NCBI RefSeq assembly: GCF_009759665.1
Contig: NZ_WQNE01000011.1
Location: 124,001-188,000, forward strand
Direction of reading: 5' to 3'
DNA from: Bradyrhizobium cajani
GTDB lineage: Bacteria; Pseudomonadota; Alphaproteobacteria; Rhizobiales; Xanthobacteraceae
DNA length: 64,000 nt
Positions 30,501 through 38,885 of this stretch are shown here, in pieces. Under the pieces are notes generated by a model, which did no database searches, was not told the DNA's origin, and saw nothing but the letters and a program-made list of their open reading frames with translations. Position 1 is the first letter of the stretch. The number at the start of each line of letters is the position of its first letter. The translations under genes and the position numbers were made by a program.

Positions 30501-30530
30501 ATTTCGGCATGTTCAATTATTAGACGCGCC

Positions 30531-30612
30531 AAAACATGATCCGGAAAAGTGCGCAGCGGTCTTCCGAAAAGATCATGCTCAAACAATAACCTGAAGCGCG
30601 ATGAAGCGCGCT
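30531..30612. repeat. Intergenic repeat with CATGATC inverted ends
   Basis: An inverted repeat CATGATC / GATCATG (30535-30577) encloses a GGAAAAG / CTTCCG core and is followed by a GAAGCGCG duplication. This pattern is, as I recall, common between genes in Bradyrhizobium-type genomes. It separates two convergent genes and reaches the pepT stop codon. Confidence 0.7.
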
Positions 30613-31863
30613 TTAGGCCCGTTCCTCCCAGATCATGGCGAGGTGAACGATGGTCTGCACCGCCTTCTCCATGTCCTGCCGGCTGACCCATTCCAGCCGC
30701 GAATGAAAGGCGTGCTCGCCGGCAAAGATGTTGGGGCAGGGCAGGCCCATGAAGGACAGGCGCGAGCCGTCGGTGCCACCGCGGATCGCGGTGCGCATCG
30801 GGCGCAGGCCGGCACGGCGGATCGCCTCGATGGCGTATTCGAGGATGTGCGGGTGACGGTCGATCACCTGCTTCATGTTGCGGTACTGCTCCTTCACCTC
30901 GAAGGTGTAGGTCGAGCGCGGATAGTCCTTCATCACGTCCTTGACGATGTTCTCGAGCAGGACTTCCTTCTCCTTCAGCCCTTCCTCGGTGAAGTCGCGG
31001 ACGATGAAGGACAGCGTCGCCTGCTCCAGCGCGCCGTCGATGCCGATCGGATGCAGAAAGCCCTGCTTGCCTGACGTCGTCTCTGGCGAGCAGCCTTCCT
31101 TCGGCAGACGCTCGACGATGGCGGCCGCGATCTTGATCGCATGCTCCATCTTGCCCTTGGCATAGCCGGGATGGGCGCTGACGCCGTTGATGGTGATGGT
31201 GGCGCCGTCGGCCGAGAAGGTCTCGTCCTCGACGGAGCCTGCGCTCTCGCCGTCCATGGTGTAGCCGAAATCGGCGCCGAGCTTCTTCAGATCGACATTG
31301 TCGACGCCGCGGCCGATCTCTTCGTCCGGCGTGAACAGGATCTTGATGGTGCCGTGCTTCACCTCGGGATTGGTGATGAAGAAATGCGCGGCATCCATGA
31401 TCTCGGCGACGCCGGCCTTGTTGTCGGCCCCCAGCAGCGTGGTGCCGTCGGTGGTGATGATGTCGTTGCCGATCTGATTCTTCAGCGCGGGGTGCTCGGC
31501 GAAGCGGATCACTTGGCTGGTGTCGCCCGGCAGCGTGATGTCACCGCCGCGATAGTTCTTCACGACCTGCGGCTTGACGTCCTTGCCCGAGCAATCGGGC
31601 GAGGTGTCCATGTGCGAGCAGAAGCAGATCACCGGCACCTTCTTGTCGGTGTTGGCCGGGATCGTTGCGTAGACATAGCCGTAGTCGTCGAGATGGGCAT
31701 CGGCGACGCCCATGGCCTTCAGCTCGGCGGCGAGCACGCGGCCGAGATCCTTCTGCTTCTCGGTTGAAGGTGAAGCCGGAGATTCCGGATCGGACTGGGT
31801 GTCGATGGTGACATAGCGCAGGAAGCGCTCGGTCACGGTATGCGAAAAAATGAGGGAGGACAT
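30613..31863 (-). CDS. pepT: Peptidase T (tripeptide aminopeptidase)
   Basis: A 416-residue M20-family di-zinc aminopeptidase that releases the N-terminal residue of tripeptides in the cytoplasm. Zinc-site motifs seen are FCSHMDTSPD (near residue 80), LLGADNKAG (near 140) and TPDEEIGRG (near 175), with a final His in the C-terminal NIFAGEHAFHS. Length and start fit PepT. It is a single gene with the repeat directly after its stop. Confidence 0.95.
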   Translation of the reverse strand: MSSLIFSHTVTERFLRYVTIDTQSDPESPASPSTEKQKDLGRVLAAELKAMGVADAHLDDYGYVYATIPANTDKKVPVICFCSHMDTSPDCSGKDVKPQVVKNYRGGDITLPGDTSQVIRFAEHPALKNQIGNDIITTDGTTLLGADNKAGVAEIMDAAHFFITNPEVKHGTIKILFTPDEEIGRGVDNVDLKKLGADFGYTMDGESAGSVEDETFSADGATITINGVSAHPGYAKGKMEHAIKIAAAIVERLPKEGCSPETTSGKQGFLHPIGIDGALEQATLSFIVRDFTEEGLKEKEVLLENIVKDVMKDYPRSTYTFEVKEQYRNMKQVIDRHPHILEYAIEAIRRAGLRPMRTAIRGGTDGSRLSFMGLPCPNIFAGEHAFHSRLEWVSRQDMEKAVQTIVHLAMIWEERA

Positions 31864-31949
31864 TTCTGGTCAAACCGCCGGGTCAGGGGAGGCAAGCGAT
31901 ATACCAGAAAAGCGTCATTCCGGGGGCCGCATTGGCATGATGCGCAGCT

Positions 31950-32249
31950 TCAGATCGCTTCCTTGAGCTCCTTGACCGGGCGGAAGGCGACTTTCTTGCT
32001 GGCCTTGATGTGGATCGGCTCTCCGGTCGCGGGGTTGCGGCCGGTGCGCGCGGCGCGCTTGCGGACCTGGAGAATGCCGAGCCCCACGATCCGGACGCGG
32101 TCGCCTTTCTTGAGGTGCCTGGTGATCAGTTCGACCATGTCGGTGAGAACGGCTTCGGCGTGCTTCTTCGACAGGTCCTGGCTCTCCGCGATGTCGGCGG
32201 CGAGATGCTTGAGGGTGATGGTCGCTGGAGCGGCTGCCTTCTTGGCCAT
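31950..32249 (-). CDS. HU/IHF-family DNA-binding protein
   Basis: A 99-residue nucleoid protein. The N-terminal helices are followed by GLGILQVRKRAARTGRNPAT, the conserved beta-arm region that inserts in the minor groove (the Arg-Asn-Pro tip is intact). The N-terminus has a short Lys/Ala extension (MAKKAAAPAT) compared with classical HU. GGAGG lies upstream of the start. Confidence 0.92.
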   Translation of the reverse strand: MAKKAAAPATITLKHLAADIAESQDLSKKHAEAVLTDMVELITRHLKKGDRVRIVGLGILQVRKRAARTGRNPATGEPIHIKASKKVAFRPVKELKEAI

Positions 32250-32459
32250 GTCTGGCCTCCTCGATTGTCTCGGGAATGCCTCAAAGGGCTCCCCAACCTG
32301 CAGGTTCCCGCAGGCCTAGACGATTCGGTGTCCGACTGACTACGCCATGGTTCCAGTAGGGAGGATGCGCGACGTCTGACGAAGCCCGTCGACTTTCGGG
32401 CCAAACAAGAGGCGCTGGACGATCCGTCCCACGGAATGCGCGTCAGTACGCATAAAAAA

Positions 32460-32482
32460 ATGCCCGCTTGAGCGGCGGGCAT
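32460..32482 (-). terminator. Intrinsic terminator of the outer-membrane barrel gene
   Basis: Arms ATGCCCGC and GCGGGCAT with a seven-base loop are flanked by seven A residues on the plus strand, which become a T-run after the hairpin for minus-strand transcription. Confidence 0.8.
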
Positions 32483-32511
32483 CGGGTCTCCTGATGTCTC
32501 CCGGGGGGGCC

Positions 32512-33621
32512 TTACCAGGTGTAGCGAAGCCCCGCCTGCGTACCCACGACTTGGGTCCCACTGGTGCCGAGCGCAAGCCCTGTTTTCGGGAGCGTCGTCC
32601 CGCTGGCATGGATTTCGATAAAGGACGAGAACTGCGGCGTCCACAGCACCGTGATCTTGCCTGAACCGCGGCCGCCATAGGCACCATCGACGCTACCCGC
32701 GCCGAACCCGCTCATGTCGACGATCTTGAAGACCTGCCCCGCCACCGTCGGCTGGATCGTGAAGCCGATCCACTTCGTCTCGAAACCAGCGCGAGCGCCG
32801 CCGTGAACTTCGGTCGTTTCGCCGGTCTTGGTGCCGAAATTGGCCGTGTAGGCTTCCGTGTAGGTCACGCCGGCAGTCGGCTCGATCCAGACCGTGTAGG
32901 GGAAGTCGAAGCGGTACTGACCGTTGAGCGTGTAGGCCGCGCTGCTGGCGTCGGGGATCCCGCCCACGATGGCCAAATTGGTCGTGCTGCGGGTCCAGCT
33001 TGCGAGTGCGGTGAAGTCGGCCGAGAAGCCGCCATTGATGTAGGACAGGGTACCGGAGGTCGATGGAATCGAGCCATCAAACACGAAGGGCCCCCCAAAG
33101 GCAGTGCCGCCAGTGAAGGCATGCGACCACGTCTGGGAGCCCGTACCGATGAAGGTCAACGCGTCGGTTGCAGTGAAGATGCCGATCTTGGTCACGTCGA
33201 ACGCGCCGGTCACCGTTGCGACGCTGGTTTCAGTTCCGAGCGTCGTGCCCTTGTCGCCGCTCCCGACCAGGTTGGCGCCATACAGCCAGGTCGCCACGGG
33301 CGGCGCCGCCAGCGCCGGAGCCTTGGTGTAGGGAGCTTTGGCGTAGGCCAGCGCGCTGAAGGGATCACTGATGCCGTTCGAAGCGAAGGGATCGCGGCCG
33401 TTAAAGTCCGAGGTCTCGCCGCTGAAGCGCATCACGCCAGTTCGAGAGACGATCTTGCGTTGCTGAATCTGATCACGAACGTTCTGGATGATGTTCTGGA
33501 CGACGTTGTTGACGACTTCCCGCGGGATGTTGGAATTCGTCTGCGCGACTGCTGGTTGCACCATGACGACCGCGAGAGCCGCAGCAGCCAACAGGCCCTT
33601 GAACAGCTTGGAGAACTGCAT
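32512..33621 (-). CDS. Autotransporter-like outer-membrane beta-barrel protein
   Basis: 369 residues with a signal peptide (cleavage near PAVAQT) and a short N-terminal passenger containing EVVNNVVQNIIQNVRDQIQQ. A large C-terminal part of alternating hydrophobic and polar strands ends in GLRYTW, an aromatic residue last, as in outer-membrane barrels. It resembles autotransporter barrel domains but lacks a long passenger. Upstream on the same strand is a small exported protein sharing the IIQ-x-VRD segment. Divergent from the caspase genes. Function unknown. Confidence 0.72.
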   Translation of the reverse strand: MQFSKLFKGLLAAAALAVVMVQPAVAQTNSNIPREVVNNVVQNIIQNVRDQIQQRKIVSRTGVMRFSGETSDFNGRDPFASNGISDPFSALAYAKAPYTKAPALAAPPVATWLYGANLVGSGDKGTTLGTETSVATVTGAFDVTKIGIFTATDALTFIGTGSQTWSHAFTGGTAFGGPFVFDGSIPSTSGTLSYINGGFSADFTALASWTRSTTNLAIVGGIPDASSAAYTLNGQYRFDFPYTVWIEPTAGVTYTEAYTANFGTKTGETTEVHGGARAGFETKWIGFTIQPTVAGQVFKIVDMSGFGAGSVDGAYGGRGSGKITVLWTPQFSSFIEIHASGTTLPKTGLALGTSGTQVVGTQAGLRYTW

Positions 33622-33781
33622 CCTCGCCCCCGAGAAAGAAATGAAATAAACGGCAGGACTATTAACCCATCATCGGGGCGCTGGTAGTGCAAAAAGAACA
33701 CACCCACTTGGTTAGATCGCCCTATCCAAACTGGACGAACCGCCTTTCGTAATTTGGCACCGTGCAGCATCGCTGCGCGCA

Positions 33782-34039
33782 TCACTCTCTCGATCGGTTG
33801 GCTTGCCGCGATTTGTCGGCCTTCGAGAGGTGACGAGCGCGAACGCTTGATTTGGTCTTCGAGGCGCGTTGCTCGGCCTCTCTTTGCTTGATCTGCCGTC
33901 GCACGTCGTCGCGCACGCCCTGAATGATCGATTCCCGCGACGCTTCGGCCGGATCATCGCAGCGGGCCGCGCCGGACAACGCCATCAGCAGTCCGAAGGC
34001 TGCGAGGGGCAGGCGGAAAGCCCGGGGCATGTGCATCAT
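33782..34039 (-). CDS. Small exported protein with an IIQ-x-VRD helix, related to the barrel's N-terminus
   Basis: 85 residues from MMHMPRAFRLP (GGAG eight bases upstream). A signal peptide (LPLAAFGLLMALSGAARC) is followed by ESIIQGVRDDVRRQIKQRE and a Lys/Arg/Ser-rich tail. The IIQGVRDDV segment matches IIQNVRDQI in the mature N-terminus of the neighbouring outer-membrane barrel. It could be a partner or a shortened paralogue of that protein. The cysteine at the end of the hydrophobic core raises the possibility of a lipoprotein, but a classical lipobox is not clear. Confidence 0.6.
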   Translation of the reverse strand: MMHMPRAFRLPLAAFGLLMALSGAARCDDPAEASRESIIQGVRDDVRRQIKQREAEQRASKTKSSVRARHLSKADKSRQANRSRE

Positions 34040-34283
34040 CTGTAAATCTCCAAGGTATTTCGTCTGGGCTCGTGCCGGCTGCACCATCAACCCGGGTCCT
34101 GCACGAACGGTTTCACCGTGCGCGAGGCGCCGGCGGATTCGTCGGTGCGAAGCCGGTATCGGTTCACAGGTCGGTGGGAGACCGCCGTTTGATGTCGTCA
34201 TCCCCCTGATTTCAATGTAAAACAGGCGCTCGACCTTGGCTCGGCGCCGCAATCGATATTTTCCGATTTCCGAGATTTTCTGG

Positions 34284-36524
34284 ATGTTTGAGCTCTATTG
34301 CCCTGGAATCAATGCTTGTGGAAAACGGCGTGAGGTCTCCAAATCCCTGGCTCTTGTGCGGCGTCTGATCTTTCTGGGCCTGGTTGCGCTGTCATTCCTC
34401 GTTGCGGCGCCAGCCTCGGCTGGGGAGAGGATTGCGCTGGTGGTGGGCAACAGCGACTATCGCATGGTGCCGAAGCTGGCCAATCCCGCCAACGACGCAG
34501 CCGACATGGCCAACGCGCTGGAACGTCTCGGGTACAGCGTCAAGCACCTCGTCGACCTCGACTACAATCGCTTCCGGCAGGCCCTGATCGACTTTGGCAA
34601 CGCTGCGAAGTCGGCCGAAAAGGCGGTGATCTTCTTCGCCGGCCACGGCGTCGAGATCGATGGAAAGAATTGGCTGATTCCCGTCGACGCCGCGATCAAA
34701 TCCGAGATCGATGTCTATGCCGAGGCGATCAATCTGGAGACACTGATCGACATCTCGGTGATGCCGAAGGTCATCGGCCTCGTGGTCCTTGACGCCTGCC
34801 GCAACGACCCGTTCAAGGCGACCAACGTCGCTGCTGCGGGGCGGTCGCTCGTCTCGCGATCCACTCCGGCGAAGGGATCGGCCGAGCGGCCGTCCCGTGC
34901 ATCGGGCCCGCCGGCACCGATCGCCACGGACATGCGTGGGCTGGCGCCCGTCGAGGTCAGCGACAATGTGCTGGTTGCCTTCGCTGCCGCCGCCGGCACC
35001 ACCGCCAGCGACGGTGCCGGACGCAACAGCCCTTACTCCGGCTCGCTGCTGCGCCACGTCGAGACGCCGCAGCTGGAGATCAACTATCTGTTCCGGATCG
35101 TTCATGACGATGTCTGGAAGGAGACAGGGACGCAGGAGCCCGCGATCTACGGTACGCTTCCGAAGGCAGACATCTATCTCAACGGCGATGCCGCCGTTGC
35201 AATGAGCGATGGCGGAGCGGATGCAGAGCGGGTCGCCTGGGAGTTCGTCCGCTCGACCAACGAGATCGCGACACTGCGTCGGTTCGCCGTGCAGTTTCCG
35301 GCCGGTCTGTACACCGCCGAGATCAACGACCGCATCGCGCAATTGAAAACGGCGGAAGAGAACGCCTGGACGATCGTCGAACGGCAGAAGTCTCTCGCAG
35401 CCTACCGCGCCTATCTCGATCTCTATCCCTATGGCGAGCACGTCGAGAGCGCGCGCGTCACACTGGCCTCGCTCGAGAAATCGGCGAGGTCCGGCCCGTC
35501 CGGGGGGCAGGTGGACATGCCCGGCCCGCCGCCGGCGAGCTACCAGCTCGCTTCGGCCGACACGACGGCCGGCAATTCGGAATCGGTCGAGAAGGCCTGG
35601 GACGTGCTGAAGGAATCGCGCGATCAGGGCGTGGTCGGCCGGTTTGCCGAACGTTATCCGAGCCTGCGCCACAACCGCTTGCCGCCCGGAAGCGACCTTG
35701 CGCTGCGGCCGGTCAATTCCACCGACTGGATGTTGCGCACAAGCCAGGACAGCGACGTGAACTCCTGCTTCGATGGCGATGCCGGAGCCTGCGCCAGGTC
35801 CGTCAAGACATACCCCGACTACGTGCAGCTTCAGTTCCAGCTCTGCCGGTCCAAGGGCAATCCCAAGGGATGCATGATCAATGCCGTGACCGAGGCGCGC
35901 AAGCGCGGCCTGTTGGTCTCGGCCTACACCCGCTCTGAAGAAGAGAAGGTTCGCAATCGCGAGTATCGGCGCGTCGTCGCGCGCGTGCATCAGAATGTCG
36001 GCAACGTGGTGAGCGGTGTCGTCAGCAACGTGGTTGGCAACGTGGTCAGCAATGCCGTCAGCGCCAGCGTTTCGGCCGCGGCCAGCAATGCCGCGGCCAA
36101 CGCGGCGTCGAGAGCTGCAAGCGCGTCTGCGTCGCACGCAGCCAGCAGAGCGGCCTCGTGGGCCGCTTCAAGCGCTGCGAGCAGGTCGGCATCGGGCGCA
36201 GCGTCAAGCGCGGCCAGCAAGGCGGCGTCCTCGGCCGCCTCGAATGCCGCAAGCCGCGTCCCAATTCCCTCCGATGTTCGCCTCAAGGAGGACATCACCG
36301 CGCTCGCCGACACCGGCAACGGCCTTCGTCTCTACCGCTATCGCTACAGGGGCGATGGCACGTTCTATGTCGGCGTGATGGCGCAAGAGGTCGCGCAGCT
36401 TGTGCCTGCCGCGGTCTCGCGGGGAATGGATGGATATCTCCAGGTCGATTATGTCCTGCTCGGCCTGGAATTCCTCACCTATCGGGACTGGATAGCGCGT
36501 CATTCCCATTCAGCACTCCATTAA
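34284..36524 (+). CDS. Exported caspase-family (C14) protease fused to an S74-like intramolecular chaperone domain
   Basis: About 746 residues. A signal segment (LIFLGLVALSFLVAAPASAG) is followed by a caspase p20-like domain with intact catalytic residues: His121 in FFAGHGVEIDG and Cys172 in VLDACRNDPF. Helical repeats then occur (about 320-405). A Val/Asn/Ser then Ala/Ser repeat runs from about 569 to 659. The C-terminus starts SDVRLKEDITAL with Ser663 and Lys668 at the spacing of the self-cleavage dyad in phage endosialidase chaperone domains, followed by GVMAQEVAQLVP. The start is uncertain: ATG at 34236, ATG at 34284 or GTG at 34356 (giving a compact signal peptide). It is 16 bases upstream of a second caspase-fold gene. 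Confidence 0.82.
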   Translation: MFELYCPGINACGKRREVSKSLALVRRLIFLGLVALSFLVAAPASAGERIALVVGNSDYRMVPKLANPANDAADMANALERLGYSVKHLVDLDYNRFRQALIDFGNAAKSAEKAVIFFAGHGVEIDGKNWLIPVDAAIKSEIDVYAEAINLETLIDISVMPKVIGLVVLDACRNDPFKATNVAAAGRSLVSRSTPAKGSAERPSRASGPPAPIATDMRGLAPVEVSDNVLVAFAAAAGTTASDGAGRNSPYSGSLLRHVETPQLEINYLFRIVHDDVWKETGTQEPAIYGTLPKADIYLNGDAAVAMSDGGADAERVAWEFVRSTNEIATLRRFAVQFPAGLYTAEINDRIAQLKTAEENAWTIVERQKSLAAYRAYLDLYPYGEHVESARVTLASLEKSARSGPSGGQVDMPGPPPASYQLASADTTAGNSESVEKAWDVLKESRDQGVVGRFAERYPSLRHNRLPPGSDLALRPVNSTDWMLRTSQDSDVNSCFDGDAGACARSVKTYPDYVQLQFQLCRSKGNPKGCMINAVTEARKRGLLVSAYTRSEEEKVRNREYRRVVARVHQNVGNVVSGVVSNVVGNVVSNAVSASVSAAASNAAANAASRAASASASHAASRAASWAASSAASRSASGAASSAASKAASSAASNAASRVPIPSDVRLKEDITALADTGNGLRLYRYRYRGDGTFYVGVMAQEVAQLVPAAVSRGMDGYLQVDYVLLGLEFLTYRDWIARHSHSALH

Positions 36525-36540
36525 GGGACGCGACCTCGCC

Positions 36541-38049
36541 TTGCGATCGCTGGTCCTGTTCGCTGTCGTCGCCATCGGGCTGATCCTTGGTGCGGACGCC
36601 GAAGCCGCCGACGGCCGCGTCGCCCTCGTCATTGGCAATTCCAGCTACAGGCATGCGCCGCAGCTCGCTGCGCCCGTCAACGACGCCGAGGACATCGCGG
36701 CCGCTCTTGCCGGCCTCGGTTTCGATGTCGACCTGCGGAAGGACGTGACCATCGCGGAGCTGCGGACGGGGCTTCGCTCTTTCAGCGAAAGGGCGGCCAG
36801 GGCCGACATCGCGGTCTTCTATTTTGCCGGATACAGCGCAGCCGCCGGCATCGGCGGCTATTTGATCCCGGTCGATGCGCAGCTCGCCGCGCCGCCGTCG
36901 TTCCGTGCGGAGACGATTCCTCTGCCGGCAGCGATCGCCGAAGCCGCCCGCGCGCGCACGCTCGGGCTGGTGATACTGGACGCCATGCGGGACAATCCGT
37001 TCCCGAGCAAGCCCGACGGCCGCAGCAGTGGCGGCGATCTCGGCGCCTCGGCAGGAGGCGCTCCGCTCCGCAATACGCTGGTGTTCTTTCCGACCGAGCC
37101 GGGCCGGATCGCGGAGGAGGGCGAGGGCCGCAACAGCCCGTTCGCTGCGGCGCTGCTGAAATATCTCCCGCAGGCCGACCTCGAGATCAATTTCGTGTTT
37201 CGTCACGTCCGCGACGACGTGCGGGAGACGACACGGCAGAAGCAGACGCCGTACATGTACGGCCAGCTCTCGAAGGACAGGATCTACCTCAATCCCGTCA
37301 AGCAGGCCGCCATCGTGCCGGCCGATCCCGCCGTGGCGCGGCGCTGCGACGACCTCGCCGCCGCGCTGGAGGATGCAAGGAAGGGCACCGTTGACCAGGG
37401 CGGCGCGCGCGACGACGCGAAGGACGCGGTTGCGGCCTGCACGGACGCGGTCAAGCAGTCGCCGGGTGCCGATCGATTGCAGTATCAGCTCGGGCGCTCG
37501 CTGTTTGCCGCGCGCGACTACGCCGGGGCCATGGCGAGCTACAAGACGGCATCCGAACTCGGCAATGCGCGCGCGATCTATGAGATCGGCCGGATGTACG
37601 ACAGCGGCACCGGCGTGGAAAAGGATGCCGCGCGGGCGCGCTTCTACTACGAGATGGCAGCCGAGAAGAAGGTTGCGCCGGCGATCGTCGGTCTCGGCGT
37701 GCAGCAGGAACGTGGGATAGGGGCGGACAGCGATCCCGCGAAAGCCTATGCCCTCTACCAGCGCGCCGCCGATCTCGGCGATGCGATCGCCATCAACAGG
37801 ATGGGGGAGCTCGCCGAGAAGGGACTGGGCATCAAGCAGAACCTGAAACAGGCGCGCGCCTTCTACGAAAAGAGCGCCGCCATGGGAGCGCCGGAGGCGA
37901 TGGTCAATCTTGCCCGATGCAATGCCAACGGCATCGGCGGCCGCAAGGACATCCCCGGGGCAAGGCGGCTCCTGGCGAAGGCCGCGCAGGCCGGCAGCGC
38001 CGACGCAAAGCGCATCCTCGCCCACATCGAGGATGCCAAGCCGAGATAG
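36541..38049 (+). CDS. Exported catalytically dead caspase-fold protein with Sel1-like repeats
   Basis: 502 residues from a TTG start, with a signal peptide ending near DAEAAD. The caspase fold is clear (GRVALVIGNSSYRHAPQLAA and GGYLIPVDAQ), but the catalytic His is replaced by Tyr98 (FYFAGYSAA) and the catalytic Cys by Met149 (VILDAMRDNPF). No peptidase activity is expected. The C-terminal third contains about four Sel1-like repeats (for example AIYEIGRMYDSGTGVEKDAA), which mediate protein contacts. Sixteen bases after the active caspase gene, so probably in one operon; a regulatory or decoy role toward it is inferred. Confidence 0.85.
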   Translation: MRSLVLFAVVAIGLILGADAEAADGRVALVIGNSSYRHAPQLAAPVNDAEDIAAALAGLGFDVDLRKDVTIAELRTGLRSFSERAARADIAVFYFAGYSAAAGIGGYLIPVDAQLAAPPSFRAETIPLPAAIAEAARARTLGLVILDAMRDNPFPSKPDGRSSGGDLGASAGGAPLRNTLVFFPTEPGRIAEEGEGRNSPFAAALLKYLPQADLEINFVFRHVRDDVRETTRQKQTPYMYGQLSKDRIYLNPVKQAAIVPADPAVARRCDDLAAALEDARKGTVDQGGARDDAKDAVAACTDAVKQSPGADRLQYQLGRSLFAARDYAGAMASYKTASELGNARAIYEIGRMYDSGTGVEKDAARARFYYEMAAEKKVAPAIVGLGVQQERGIGADSDPAKAYALYQRAADLGDAIAINRMGELAEKGLGIKQNLKQARAFYEKSAAMGAPEAMVNLARCNANGIGGRKDIPGARRLLAKAAQAGSADAKRILAHIEDAKPR

Positions 38050-38301
38050 GCAATTGGCGGCTTTTGACAGCCGTCTGTGCCCCGCGGAACCAGCAGCGGC
38101 TCTGGCTGGAACCGGAGCCCTCGGGCGCGCCCCGGCCTCGTGCACCCGATTTCACGCGAATCGGCAGTCGGGAAAGCAAGATCGGCCGACTGGGCGCGTT
38201 CCCAGGGCAGAGGGGGAGAGAAGGATGAGGGCGCAGCAGTCGAATTGCGACATGCGCGGGGTCGAAATAGGGTCTGGGAGGGGTGCTAAGCCATTGATAA
38301 A

Positions 38302-38378
<77 letters not shown>

Positions 38379-38490
38379 GTGGCTCGCTGAACGCGCGCGG
38401 AACGAGGGGGGACTTAAAGGCGGGGCTTGGTGAAGTCAAGGATGTTGCGCTTCGCCGGGGCGCCTCAGTTAAGTATTGCTCTGGAAAACG

Positions 38491-38512
38491 AAAAGGCCGC
38501 CCGGAGGCGGCC
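38491..38512 (-). terminator. Intrinsic terminator of the 67-residue protein gene
   Basis: Arms GGCCGCC and GGCGGCC around CGGA, preceded on the plus strand by AAAACGAAAA, which provides the T-run for minus-strand transcripts. Confidence 0.7.
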
Positions 38513-38539
38513 ACTGGGTTTGCCCGGATGGGGCCGGAG

Positions 38540-38743
38540 TCAGCGAATCTCGGACGTTCCGGCGCTCGTGACCGCCACCGGCTTGCCGGCCTTGATCACG
38601 TGGGTGGCCTGGGCTGTCTGGCCGTAATCGGCATTGGTGCGGGCCGCGATTCCGAAGCCGGCCACCGCAATGCCGGCCACCAGCGCCACCACCACGATCT
38701 TGAGGTGGGTCGCACGATCAGCAGAGTGAATTGAGTGGTTCAT
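38540..38743 (-). CDS. Small single-helix membrane or exported protein
   Basis: 67 residues starting MNHSIHSADRATHLK, then a hydrophobic helix (IVVVALVAGIAVAGFGIAA, about 16-34) and a short polar C-terminus ending AGTSEIR. GGAGG lies six bases before the ATG and a terminator follows the stop, so it is very likely expressed. No function recognised. Confidence 0.75.
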   Translation of the reverse strand: MNHSIHSADRATHLKIVVVALVAGIAVAGFGIAARTNADYGQTAQATHVIKAGKPVAVTSAGTSEIR

Positions 38744-38885
38744 CTGAGCCTCCCGACGGGCTTTGCCGCCGTCTATGGCTCTGTCTTAAGGACCATCTGT
38801 TTCCGGATGGTTTCGCGGGTTCCGTAAAATGGTTTCATCTGGTCGCCCGGCTGGTTTCGCCGGGCGGCGGATGTGCGGGCCGGCC

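Noticed and set aside
36041..36263. Short DNA repeats in the caspase stalk, considered as a CRISPR array or a microsatellite
   Set aside because: The repeats are about 12 bases, in frame, and encode Ala/Ser units. There are no constant repeats with unique spacers and no cas genes.
36270..36524. Tail-fibre-like chaperone segment taken as a prophage remnant
   Set aside because: It is in frame with the caspase domain, and no phage structural, integrase or lysis gene is nearby.
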